The notes: a model not told the origin generated them from the letters alone. Shown: positions 25,254 through 33,197, counted from the first letter of the stretch. The stretch: DNA of 38,390 bases from Clostridium chrysemydis (GCF_015234215.1 NZ_JADEKP010000013.1:1-38390); one strand, 5' to 3'. Program-made: numbers and translations.

Positions 25254-26303
25254 TTATAGTGCGTAGTCTAAAAATCTATCGAATATATATTCTGAATCTT
25301 TTGGTCCTGCTGATGCTTCAGGGTGGAATTGAACTGAGTAGACTTTTTTGTCTTCTACTTTTAACCCTTCAACTGTTCCATCATTTATATTTACGTGAGT
25401 AATTTCAACACCTTCTGGTAAAGTTTCTACTACATATCCGTGATTTTGTGAGGTTATGTGTACTTTCCCTGTTTCTAAATCTTTTACTGGATGATTACAA
25501 CCCCTATGACCAAACTTAAGCTTTGTAGTTTTTCCACCTAAGCTTAATGCTAAAAGCTGGTGCCCTAAACAAATACCAACAACAGGTTTAACTCCTATCA
25601 TTTTCTTTATTTCTTCTACTTGATAAGTTAAATCTTCTGGGTCTCCAGGTCCGTTTGATAAAAATATTAAATCTGGATTTATACTTAAAACATCTTCACT
25701 CTTTGCATCTTGAGGGAAAACTGTAATATTGCAGCCTCTCTTTTTAAAGCATCTTAGTATATTTTCCTTTATTCCATAATCTATTATCGCAACGTTTTTT
25801 CCATTTCCCTTTATCTCATGCTTTTCTTTTACAGATACAGTTTGTACCGCATCTTTATTTGAAAAGTCATTTAGTTTAGCTTTTACGTCATCTAAAGTTA
25901 CTTCATCTAAAACTATTATTCCCTTCATAGTTCCGTTATTTCTAAGTATCTTTGTTAATGCTCTTGTATCTATTCCTTCTAAACCGATTATTTTATTTTG
26001 CTTTAGATAATCTTCTAAAGTAAGTTCGCATCTAAAGTTATTTGGATAATCACACTTTTCTCTAACTATAAACCCTTTAACTTGAGGCCTAACTGATTCC
26101 ATATCATCTAAGTTAACACCATAGTTACCTATAAGTGGATATGTCATAGTTACTATTTGTCCGTGATAAGAAGGATCCGTTAATACTTCTTGATATCCTG
26201 TCATTCCTGTAGTAAATACTACTTCTCCTACGCTCTCTTTAAGGTATCCAAAGGCTTTACCTTTGAAAATCACACCATTTTCTAAAATAAGTTTTGCATT
26301 CAT
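25254..26303 (-). CDS. carA: carbamoyl-phosphate synthase small subunit (glutaminase)
   Basis: 349 residues. It hydrolyses glutamine and passes ammonia to CarB. The N-terminal CPSase small-chain domain has EVVFTTGMTGYQEVLTDPSY (27-46). The class I glutamine amidotransferase domain has nucleophile Cys245 in GICLGHQ and His327/Glu329 in QFHPEAS. GGAGG precedes the ATG. First structural gene of carAB; the 260-nt leader in front contains a PyrR-like motif, a leader ORF, a terminator, and a hairpin touching the ribosome binding site. It is the only carbamoyl-phosphate synthase visible here, so it probably serves both pathways. Confidence 0.98.
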   Translation of the reverse strand: MNAKLILENGVIFKGKAFGYLKESVGEVVFTTGMTGYQEVLTDPSYHGQIVTMTYPLIGNYGVNLDDMESVRPQVKGFIVREKCDYPNNFRCELTLEDYLKQNKIIGLEGIDTRALTKILRNNGTMKGIIVLDEVTLDDVKAKLNDFSNKDAVQTVSVKEKHEIKGNGKNVAIIDYGIKENILRCFKKRGCNITVFPQDAKSEDVLSINPDLIFLSNGPGDPEDLTYQVEEIKKMIGVKPVVGICLGHQLLALSLGGKTTKLKFGHRGCNHPVKDLETGKVHITSQNHGYVVETLPEGVEITHVNINDGTVEGLKVEDKKVYSVQFHPEASAGPKDSEYIFDRFLDYAL

Positions 26304-26308
26304 AAATA

Positions 26309-26336
26309 ATCCTCCTCTAAACTTTTATGTTTAGAG
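26309..26336 (-). promoter_or_regulatory. carA: hairpin overlapping the carA ribosome binding site
   Basis: On the transcript, CTCTAAAC-ATAAAA-GTTTAGAG runs directly into GAGG, so the last stem bases belong to the extended ribosome binding site AGAGGAGG. Folding would partly mask carA translation initiation. Confidence 0.45.
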
Positions 26337-26362
26337 TTATCAATACACCCTTAAAAGAATTT

Positions 26363-26416
26363 AAAATAAAAGAAAAGGACAACCAGGAAAGCAAAAATCT
26401 AAGATTTTGCTCTCCT
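26363..26416 (-). terminator. leader terminator (attenuator) upstream of carA
   Basis: AGGAGAGCAAAATCT pairs with AGATTTTTGCTTTCCT (15 pairs, one bulge, one G-U), followed by a T-rich tract (CCTTTTCTTTTATTTT). The 5' arm coincides exactly with the last five sense codons of the leader ORF. It lies about 60 nt before carA, inside the operon leader, so it must be conditional. Confidence 0.8.
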
Positions 26417-26494
26417 AATCATCCTCGTATTTATAATTAAATTCATTTTATTATTCTCTGACAAAGCTATGTTTTTTAAATTCTTTGATAACAT
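26399..26494 (-). CDS. carAB leader peptide (31 codons)
   Basis: ATG with AAGGAG 7 nt upstream, then 31 sense codons and TAG. The peptide begins MLSKNLKNIALSEN and ends NTRMIRRAKS. Arginine codons AGG, AGG and AGA are at positions 24, 27 and 28, and the stop lies in the loop of the attenuator terminator. This is the layout of a transcription-attenuation leader peptide. A ribosome completing or stalling near the end would cover the 5' arm of the terminator and allow read-through into carAB. The sequence is too short for family evidence; the call rests on architecture. Confidence 0.6.
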   Translation of the reverse strand: MLSKNLKNIALSENNKMNLIINTRMIRRAKS

Positions 26495-26499
26495 AGTTG

Positions 26500-26536
26500 C
26501 ACTCCTTTCTGGCCTCACAGGACCAATTTAAAGTGT
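26500..26536 (-). promoter_or_regulatory. PyrR-type RNA binding hairpin in the carAB leader
   Basis: The transcript contains UCCUGUGAGGCC (26522-26511), matching the PyrR binding-loop consensus UCCNGNGAGGY. GUCC/GGCC forms the upper stem. Below it, CACUUU (26535-26530) pairs with GGAGUG (26505-26500), which is the ribosome binding site of the leader ORF. PyrR binding with UMP would therefore be expected to stabilise a structure that hides that site. Confidence 0.7.
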
Positions 26537-26566
26537 ACTCTAACTCTTTAATTTTCATTTGTTACC

Positions 26567-26595
26567 ATTTTATCTTAAAACACTTTATCTGTAAA
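26567..26595 (-). promoter_or_regulatory. carAB operon promoter
   Basis: TTTACA (26590-26595), 17-nt spacer, TAAAAT (26567-26572) on the minus strand, about 260 nt before carA. The predicted start near 26560 places the whole PyrR motif and leader ORF in the transcript. Confidence 0.65.
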
Positions 26596-26598
26596 GAT

Positions 26599-27231
26599 TT
26601 ATTTTAATTCTAATGATTTTTTAGGACAAGAGTACGTACATTTACTACAAGAAATACATTGAGTACTATTTATTACTCCTCCTTTAAAATCTCTAGGTTC
26701 TACTCCCATAGGGCAACTCTTTGCACAAATATTACAAGATACACAGCTGTTTGAAACTTCTATTCCTTTATTTTTACCTCTTATTTTAGAAATAAAACCT
26801 GAAATTGAACCCATCGGACAGAAGTTACACCAAGTTCTTTCATTAAATATAAATCCTAAAATTAAAGCTATTATAGATGTAACTAATATAAGTCTATAAA
26901 ATATAAAACCTATGCCTGTATAGTTTCCATAGTTTTTATAAATTCCTGCACCAAACATAGTTAATAAAAAAATAACCATAAAAATTCTAAATCCTGTACT
27001 GCTTAAAAACTTAGGCGTTTTTTTACCTCTAGATATCTTCTTTAAGATATTATCGTAAAAGTTCCCCCTAGGGCAGTAATTTCCGCACCAGTACCTCCCC
27101 TTACCCAAAAGTGCAAAACTTACAGGTGCTAACATACAAAGTACTGCAAGAACACCAAACACCATATTAAATGGTACTAAAACTAAAAATGTTAAAAATA
27201 AAATATATCCATACTTTTTATATAGATTCAT
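26599..27231 (-). CDS. membrane-bound 4Fe-4S protein (NapH/NosR-like)
   Basis: 210 residues with about four membrane helices. Two loop motifs of the NapH/NosR/CcoG group are present: WCGNYCPRG (Cys49/Cys53) and WCNFCPMG (Cys135/Cys138). At the C-terminus are two classical 4Fe-4S sites: CVSCNICAKSCP (163-174) and CISCSKCTYSCP (192-203). Such proteins pass electrons from the quinone pool or ferredoxin to a partner; no partner gene adjoins it. Its promoter carries a CsoR/CstR-type operator, so expression likely answers to copper or reactive sulfur. GAGGAGG lies before the ATG. Confidence 0.85.
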   Translation of the reverse strand: MNLYKKYGYILFLTFLVLVPFNMVFGVLAVLCMLAPVSFALLGKGRYWCGNYCPRGNFYDNILKKISRGKKTPKFLSSTGFRIFMVIFLLTMFGAGIYKNYGNYTGIGFIFYRLILVTSIIALILGFIFNERTWCNFCPMGSISGFISKIRGKNKGIEVSNSCVSCNICAKSCPMGVEPRDFKGGVINSTQCISCSKCTYSCPKKSLELK

Positions 27232-27245
27232 AAAATCCTCCTCAT

Positions 27246-27262
27246 ATACCCCTAGGGGGTAT
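27246..27262 (-). promoter_or_regulatory. CsoR/CstR-type operator
   Basis: ATACCCCTAGGGGGTAT is a near-perfect palindrome (ATACCCC / GGGGTAT) matching operators of the CsoR-CstR-RcnR (DUF156) repressors. It covers roughly +5 to +21 of the predicted transcript and ends just before the ribosome binding site. No DUF156 regulator gene is in the window. Confidence 0.75.
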
Positions 27263-27273
27263 TTTATGATTTG

Positions 27274-27302
27274 ATTATATATATTTTTTTATAATCGGTC
27301 AA
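27274..27302 (-). promoter_or_regulatory. promoter of the 4Fe-4S membrane protein
   Basis: TTGACC (27297-27302), 17-nt spacer, TATAAT (27274-27279) on the minus strand. Very strong consensus, with the repressor-type palindrome just downstream. Confidence 0.8.
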
Positions 27303-27421
27303 ATTATTTTTTTGGTAAAACTTAAAATTAAATCCTTTTTTGTAATTTATGAAACAATCGCAATTTATGCTACCTTAACTCCAATCTGTTCTAATTATAA
27401 GTTTTATATTTTTCTTTATAT

Positions 27422-27457
27422 TAAAAAAGCAGTTATCTTTTAGATAACTGCTTTTTA
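27422..27457 (-). terminator. terminator after the beta-propeller protein gene
   Basis: AAAAAGCAGTTATCT and AGATAACTGCTTTTT around TTT. Perfect stem with T-tract on both strands. Confidence 0.92.
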
Positions 27458-27463
27458 GTCTTA

Positions 27464-28468
27464 TTAGTTAAAAGGTACTCTATATAACTTGTTGTCTTTC
27501 TTACTAGCTATTCCGCTTTCATACATTCCTATAAAGCTACCTTCATATTTAAATGTTTTTCCACTTTTAATTTCTTTAACTTCGTTTTTACTACTGTCAT
27601 TTACATATAAATTTCCATTATCTTTAACGAAAATATCTTTTGATGAAGCTGATACTCCTAAATCTATAGTCTCTAATTTAGATGTCTCATTATTTAGATC
27701 CTTCTTTAATATCTTACTAACTTTATCATTATTAGCTTGTACTAAGTAGACAGTATCATTTTCATCTATTCCTATTATCTTTAAAGGTCCATACCCTGTG
27801 ATAACTTCTCTTTGTGATGGTTGTGTCATATGAATTACACTTCCGCCCTCAGCTATATAGACAAGTCTGTCTTTTGTAGGAAGAATATCCATACTTCCTA
27901 CACTCTTAACTGTTATAGGTACAGCTTCAGCGTGGCTTTGGTTTATATCTATTCTAAATACTCCACCACCAACTTTAACGTAAGTTACACCTGTGATAGG
28001 AGATGACTGAATATCAAATGTTTTATAGTATTGACTATAGTAAGTTATGTCTATCATCTTTTCATTTTGTTTTTTTCTAGCATCATAACTATATAGTTCT
28101 ATTCTGCCATTTACATTTTCTAATGTAAGTAAAACGTTTCTGTCTGAAAGCCATAGTGAATCTAATACAGGCCCACTTTGAACTAGATCAAAATTTTGTA
28201 TTTCTCCACTGTTTCCATCTAAAACATTTAATGAACCATTGTCATAGTAACTTAAATATTTACCATCGTATGATGGTTTTATGCTAGTTGCACCTGTTGG
28301 TATTTGAGGGTGCTTGTCTAGCTTTTCTAAATCATTTTTAATATCTACTTGTTTCATATTAACTTTTGCATTATCTTTGAAATAAACTTGGTCTAAATAA
28401 AAGAGTACTCCACATTGAAGTATTAAAGATATTGCAATCCAAACTAATATCGTTCTAAATTTTCTCAT
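27464..28468 (-). CDS. membrane-anchored beta-propeller-like protein
   Basis: 334 residues. An N-terminal membrane helix (about 6-26) acts as signal anchor; the rest is external and made of repeated beta-blades (SIKPSYDGKYLSYYDNGSLNVLDG, DSLWLSDRNVLLTLENVNGRIELYSYD, SMDILPTKDRLVYIAEGG and later copies), the pattern of a WD/TolB/DPP-IV-like propeller. No catalytic residues recognised. The ribosome binding site is an unusual run GGGGG, 8 nt before the ATG and 1-2 nt after the stop of the phosphodiester glycosidase gene, so the two are coupled. Probably helps in envelope glycan processing by association only. Confidence 0.7.
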   Translation of the reverse strand: MRKFRTILVWIAISLILQCGVLFYLDQVYFKDNAKVNMKQVDIKNDLEKLDKHPQIPTGATSIKPSYDGKYLSYYDNGSLNVLDGNSGEIQNFDLVQSGPVLDSLWLSDRNVLLTLENVNGRIELYSYDARKKQNEKMIDITYYSQYYKTFDIQSSPITGVTYVKVGGGVFRIDINQSHAEAVPITVKSVGSMDILPTKDRLVYIAEGGSVIHMTQPSQREVITGYGPLKIIGIDENDTVYLVQANNDKVSKILKKDLNNETSKLETIDLGVSASSKDIFVKDNGNLYVNDSSKNEVKEIKSGKTFKYEGSFIGMYESGIASKKDNKLYRVPFN

Positions 28469-28481
28469 TATTTGACCCCCG

Positions 28482-29537
28482 TTATTCTACTATAACTGAT
28501 GAAGCTATATATCTTTCACCTAATCCGTTTGAAACATCATTTACTACTTCACCGTTTAAATACATTGTTGATGATTTACCACCATCTAGATTTATTGCTG
28601 TAACGCATTTACCTTCTGTAAGCATAAGTTGTTGTAATTCTGTAATACTACATCCAAGTCCATCAACTATACTTCTTCCGTCTATAACCATCATTACTAT
28701 AGATCCATCTGATCTTTGTCCTATAGCTGTTCTTGGTGCTACACCTTGAGATGAGTCTTCCCCGTTTAATTGAAGTGGGGCCCCATCTCTAATTAAAGTC
28801 GGTCCAAAGCTTACTGCTTCTTGCACTCCTAAAGCTTTTAATTCATTTATTGAATATTTTCCGGCAAGCATCTTACCTTCTTTAGTTATTGCCATAGTTT
28901 CTTTCTTTTCATTTGGACCTGTTCCTGTAGGAATTACCTTTCCTTCAGTCATTAATATTCCTGTTGGAGTTCCTCCATTACCTGTCCAATTTGAACTACT
29001 TGACTTGTCTACAAATGACCCTCCATTAATCGCTGCAACTGCATTGTGGTCTTGCGCCATTTGAGATGTAGTTTCACCTTTTTTGCCTAAGTACTTAGTA
29101 CTTGCAACTTTAACTCTACTAGGATCGTTTATAACTAACATATATCCTTGATACTTTGAGTTTTCAAACTGGAATAATTCTATATTATCATTTCTATTTT
29201 TTAAGTTTACATCTGCGCTTGTTGCATTTGCTGCAACTGTACCATCGCCTGAGTTACCTGAGTTTAATATCTCTTCTATCTTCTTATCTGATAAGAAGGC
29301 AGTTGCTAAATATTTATGACTCATAGTTGTCATAGCTGACCCAACCCAAACTCTCTTTGCATTATTAAAAGGTCCATATAAAAGTACAAATGGTGCTGTT
29401 ACTGCTGTAAAGATAATTTCAAAAACTATAAAAGCTATTAATGTTTTAATAAATTTCTTTTTAGTTTTCTTTTTTTTCTTAACTTTGCACCTATTTTTTT
29501 TGATAGTATTCTTTTTATCATCCTTTAAGTTTTCCAT
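28482..29537 (-). CDS. phosphodiester glycosidase (NAGPA domain) family protein
   Basis: About 351 residues from ATG 29537, chosen because GGGAG is 8 nt upstream; an earlier in-frame ATG has no site. A strongly basic N-terminus (KVKKKKKTKKKF) precedes one membrane helix (about 36-58), and the rest is external. The NAGPA domain (about 145-350) shows AAINGGSF, GGTPTGILMTEGKV, SFGPTLIRDGAP, APRTAIGQRSDGSIVMMVIDGR and AINLDGGKSSTMYLNG. Relatives cleave sugar-phosphodiester bonds in exopolysaccharide or wall polymers. The beta-propeller gene follows 13 nt on; LTA synthase-like and GT-C genes are upstream on the same strand, suggesting work on phosphoglycan polymers. Confidence 0.85.
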   Translation of the reverse strand: MENLKDDKKNTIKKNRCKVKKKKKTKKKFIKTLIAFIVFEIIFTAVTAPFVLLYGPFNNAKRVWVGSAMTTMSHKYLATAFLSDKKIEEILNSGNSGDGTVAANATSADVNLKNRNDNIELFQFENSKYQGYMLVINDPSRVKVASTKYLGKKGETTSQMAQDHNAVAAINGGSFVDKSSSSNWTGNGGTPTGILMTEGKVIPTGTGPNEKKETMAITKEGKMLAGKYSINELKALGVQEAVSFGPTLIRDGAPLQLNGEDSSQGVAPRTAIGQRSDGSIVMMVIDGRSIVDGLGCSITELQQLMLTEGKCVTAINLDGGKSSTMYLNGEVVNDVSNGLGERYIASSVIVE

Positions 29538-29787
29538 TATATCTCTCCCTATTTTTATGCATAACATCTAACTAGCCTAATTATACACGTTAAAATAAAA
29601 AAATCATAATTTTTAATACTTTTTTAATATATTGTACCTAAAAAAGTAGCATTATAGTTAAATTTGCTCAAAAAAACTACACTGCAAATCTATTACATCC
29701 CAATTTTTACTACAATAATCAAAGCTATAAAAACTACATCATATTTTGCTTAATTTTTAGACTTAAGATTTTTTCATAAAGTTATAT

Positions 29788-29820
29788 AAAAAAATAGAGA
29801 TACAAAAGTATCCCTATTTT
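29788..29820 (-). terminator. terminator of the LTA synthase-family gene
   Basis: AAAATAGGGATAC-TTTT-GTATCTCTATTTT on the minus strand (one G-U, which would be A-C on the other strand), followed by TTT. Between it and 29538 lies about 250 nt of AT-rich sequence with no gene. Confidence 0.85.
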
Positions 29821-31633
29821 AATCTATAAGTCCTCTATTTTGGTAGTAATTATTTTTAATTAAATAATCTGCTATCTTATAAGACTCACTTAGCTTTTCT
29901 TTTTCTTCTTTTGTTGGGTTTCCAACAACCTTTCCACCTTTTAAAACAACAGCATTTCTATTAGTATTTAAAAGGTTTCTTCCCATAACACTATCGTGAT
30001 TATAAACTCCTAAAAGATATAACATAGTTGGCATTATATCTGAATGTCCTCCAAATGTATCTATCTTTTCGCCTTTTAAACCAGGCCCTGTTATTATAAG
30101 TGGAATTTTGTTGTCTCCCTTTTGCCAAAAATCGCCCTCAAGAGGAACATCTTTTATTTCATTTGAATAATACTTATGAACCCCTGTATGATCTCCGTAA
30201 ATAGCTACGACTGTATCTTCTTTAAGTCCTGCTTCTTCAAGCCTCTTCATAAAATAACCTATTTGTGCATCTGCATAGTGAATACTTTGAATATATCCTC
30301 CAATATAGCTATTATCAACATTTTTAGGTAATTTCAATTTTCTTTCACTATCTGAAATATTAAAAGGCATATGGCTTGATAGAGTCGGTATCATTGAAAA
30401 GAATGGCTCTTTTAATGTAGTTAGCTTATTAACGTATTGATTGTAGAAAGTTCTATCTGAAAGACCAAAACCTACAACTTCATTAACATCATACGAACCT
30501 ATATCCCACATCTTTTTAAAGTCTAGTGAATTTGCATGAGCTTCAGACCAGTTCCAATCGCTTCCTCTTTCGGCGTGAGTAGAGGCCGTTTCGTATCCTA
30601 TTTTGTTTAATTCTCTAGCCATACTAGGATATTTAACTTCTGGGTGAGATAAAAATGTTATACTATCACCTAAAGTTAAAAGACCTGCGTTTACCATCAT
30701 ATCGCAATCTATACTATTTCCTCCGTTGTTTTGCTCGTAGAAATTATCAAAGTATAGTGATTTTTTAATTAGTTTATTAAGGTTTGGCGTTATCTCTTGA
30801 CCGTAAACTTTCTTTCCTATAACGAAGTTTTCTAAAGATTCTATCTGTAAAAATACTACGTTCTTACCTTTTAGGATTCCAGCGTATTCATTTTTAGGTA
30901 GATCTTCTTTATTCCAATTAAGCCAAGCATCTACTTCTTTCATCTGTTCTTCGTTTGAAGTTTTATCTTTCTTTTCTAATGCAAGATTTGCTTCATATAA
31001 ATGATACCCTAAAGGGGTAGCTCTTTGAACAGTTACAAAAGGCGCCCATTCTCCTCTCATAAACATTACTTTACCATTATCAATATTCTTAACATCAAAT
31101 AAATAATAAGTTCCGTATATAGTTCCTACGCACCCTAAAATCCCTAAAACTCCAAATACAATTTTCCTTTTATAATTTAATAATTCCTTATATTTGTATC
31201 TTATAAATATAATTATAGGTATATCAAAAATAAATAATATATCTATAATACTCGGATTAATTAAATTATCAGAGAAAGGATTAAACATATCTTTAAATAA
31301 TATATGTCTTACACCTAAAAGTCCTTTGTTTCCCCTGTAATACCACATATCTGCTAAAAGTAGCAAAGTATATAAAATATCTATAAAAATCAAATAAGAT
31401 ATTTGTTTTTTGCCCTTAAAAAAGTATGCAGGAACCATAAGTATAAATATAAATGATAATTGTCCAAGTACAGTTCTATAATCTATATATACACCCCAAG
31501 TTCCAGTAAAAGATCTTCCTGTATCTGTAGATGATAGAGCTATAAAAATCATAGTTTTAAATACTAAGGCTATAAAGATAAATAGCTTTAGAAATCCGAT
31601 TCTTTTTTTAAGAAAATTTTTAAGTTTTTCCAT
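29819..31633 (-). CDS. LTA synthase family membrane sulfatase-fold protein
   Basis: 604 residues. Five membrane helices (about 15-170) are followed by an external alkaline-phosphatase/sulfatase-fold domain. Predicted metal ligands are Glu265 (FLQIESLEN), Asp481/His482 (YGDHTG) and the nucleophile position in NNGGNSIDCD (Ser307), where S. aureus LtaS has Thr300 in GKTSDSE. His421 (SSHMPF) and the DRTFY motif are kept. The family adds glycerol-phosphate units from phosphatidylglycerol to build lipoteichoic acid, or transfers phosphoglycerol to other glycans. The size is near LtaS. It lies downstream of a GT-C glycosyltransferase gene. Which reaction applies is uncertain because of the serine. 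Confidence 0.88.
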   Translation of the reverse strand: MEKLKNFLKKRIGFLKLFIFIALVFKTMIFIALSSTDTGRSFTGTWGVYIDYRTVLGQLSFIFILMVPAYFFKGKKQISYLIFIDILYTLLLLADMWYYRGNKGLLGVRHILFKDMFNPFSDNLINPSIIDILFIFDIPIIIFIRYKYKELLNYKRKIVFGVLGILGCVGTIYGTYYLFDVKNIDNGKVMFMRGEWAPFVTVQRATPLGYHLYEANLALEKKDKTSNEEQMKEVDAWLNWNKEDLPKNEYAGILKGKNVVFLQIESLENFVIGKKVYGQEITPNLNKLIKKSLYFDNFYEQNNGGNSIDCDMMVNAGLLTLGDSITFLSHPEVKYPSMARELNKIGYETASTHAERGSDWNWSEAHANSLDFKKMWDIGSYDVNEVVGFGLSDRTFYNQYVNKLTTLKEPFFSMIPTLSSHMPFNISDSERKLKLPKNVDNSYIGGYIQSIHYADAQIGYFMKRLEEAGLKEDTVVAIYGDHTGVHKYYSNEIKDVPLEGDFWQKGDNKIPLIITGPGLKGEKIDTFGGHSDIMPTMLYLLGVYNHDSVMGRNLLNTNRNAVVLKGGKVVGNPTKEEKEKLSESYKIADYLIKNNYYQNRGLID

Positions 31634-31739
31634 ACAAAATAAATCCCCTTCTTAATGCAAAATTATAGGGATGTTGCTACTTTTAAATAACCCAACATCC
31701 CCTAATATTAAAAATTATAATTTAGAGACATATACCTAA

Positions 31740-33197
31740 TTACTTAATAGACTTTTTGTCTAAATATACTTCTCTTAATTTTTCTACTCCTGATATAGCA
31801 AGTATTATGAAAAGCCAACATACTATATAAGAGTATCTAGACTGCATCTCTGTTACTAAGTATGCAAGTCCGTATCCGCAAAATGCTATATAAAATAAGT
31901 TTATCTCCGGTTTTTCTTTATATCTCTTTTTATTGAATAATCCTATAAATACTAAAATCATTATTATAGTATAAATTAATTGGAATGCCCCTCTTCCACC
32001 TTTAAAGAAGTCAATTTTTATACCTTCTTCTGGAACATCTAGTTGAGCCCAAAAAATACCGCTTAAATCTCCCTCACTCCACTGAGTTGCATACTTTTGA
32101 ATATAAAAAGGTATCCACTCAGTTATAGGTGTAGTTTTAAATCTTTCTATAATTATCTCTTTAGATTTTTTATTTATAGCATCATAATCATAATTGCACT
32201 CATCTGGAACTTTAGCATCTTCTTCATTCCAAGCGCCATTATGTTTTATGTTAGTTCCTTTTAATATATTAGTTATTGAAGGTTCTGCACCTTTCCAAAG
32301 TTGATTTTCTGTTATTCCAAGTCCTTTTAAAGTAAAACTTACAATCCCAAGTACTAACATAAAGCTAATAACAACCATAATTATTGCCTTAACTTTTTCT
32401 TTTATAGTATCGTTATAATAAATAGCTATATATAAAACAAATGCAAATGCTAATACCATTGCAACCATTCTAAATAAATGACCTACTGATAAAGCTCCTC
32501 CTGCTAGTAGAAACATATATTTTGGAGCCTTCTTTTTACAAGCTAATAAAAAGAAGTAAATCCCTAAAAGGTAAAATGGAATAGCTATATTTTCCGTACA
32601 AAATACTGAAGTATAAGAAACTAGCGGTGGGAAAATTGCTGCAATTAAAGCACCAATAAGTCCATATTTTTTATTTTCAAATACCTCTTTTACAATTAAG
32701 TAAATTAAAAATATTACTGAAACACCCATAAAAAGATTAACTATTTTCATAGCTATAAGTGGATCTTGGAACGTTTTTATCATAAATGACATATATACAA
32801 CCATCATAGTTAAATGTGGGAACCTTGCTATGTATGCATTCCCGTGCATCATACTTGGATCTCCCTCTGCAAGTAATTTAGCTGAATCGAATATAGTCCT
32901 AAAATCCGATACCGGAATTGAATCTACATTAAGTAACCAAAGTATTCTAATAATCATTCCCCAAAGTAAAATTAGAATTATTTTATATTGATTTTTTATC
33001 TTATCTGTTTTTAATAAAACCCATCCTAACGCAACAGTTAACACTGCTAAAAGCGTTGTAACAAGAAACCCTGACTCTATTTTAGTAAAATACTTAATAG
33101 ATGCACCGATTGTTGTTACGACAAGTATTAGAATTAATGGTTTTAATGCTATTGTTACAAAGTTCGTAAAACCATCTCTAAACTTTTTAATATCCAT
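31740..33197 (-). CDS. GT-C fold membrane glycosyltransferase (family 39-like)
   Basis: 485 residues, about eleven or twelve hydrophobic helices. The first external loop (about 93-135) has VSDFRTIFDSAKLLAEGD, the acidic motif expected for the catalytic base of ArnT/PMT-type enzymes that use polyprenyl-phosphate sugars, and ends with IARFPHLTMMVVY. A large external loop (about 300-385) is also typical. Likely adds a sugar to a wall or lipid-linked polymer on the outer face. Encoded 106 nt upstream of the LTA synthase-family gene, so LTA or another phosphoglycan is a candidate acceptor. GGAGG lies before the ATG. Confidence 0.78.
   Translation of the reverse strand: MDIKKFRDGFTNFVTIALKPLILILVVTTIGASIKYFTKIESGFLVTTLLAVLTVALGWVLLKTDKIKNQYKIILILLWGMIIRILWLLNVDSIPVSDFRTIFDSAKLLAEGDPSMMHGNAYIARFPHLTMMVVYMSFMIKTFQDPLIAMKIVNLFMGVSVIFLIYLIVKEVFENKKYGLIGALIAAIFPPLVSYTSVFCTENIAIPFYLLGIYFFLLACKKKAPKYMFLLAGGALSVGHLFRMVAMVLAFAFVLYIAIYYNDTIKEKVKAIIMVVISFMLVLGIVSFTLKGLGITENQLWKGAEPSITNILKGTNIKHNGAWNEEDAKVPDECNYDYDAINKKSKEIIIERFKTTPITEWIPFYIQKYATQWSEGDLSGIFWAQLDVPEEGIKIDFFKGGRGAFQLIYTIIMILVFIGLFNKKRYKEKPEINLFYIAFCGYGLAYLVTEMQSRYSYIVCWLFIILAISGVEKLREVYLDKKSIK

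Noticed and set aside
29677-29738. Three CTACA copies (29677, 29710, 29734), each next to an A or T run, upstream of the phosphodiester glycosidase gene.
   Set aside because: Short, unevenly spaced (33 and 24 nt) and in very AT-rich DNA; similar strings occur elsewhere in the window.
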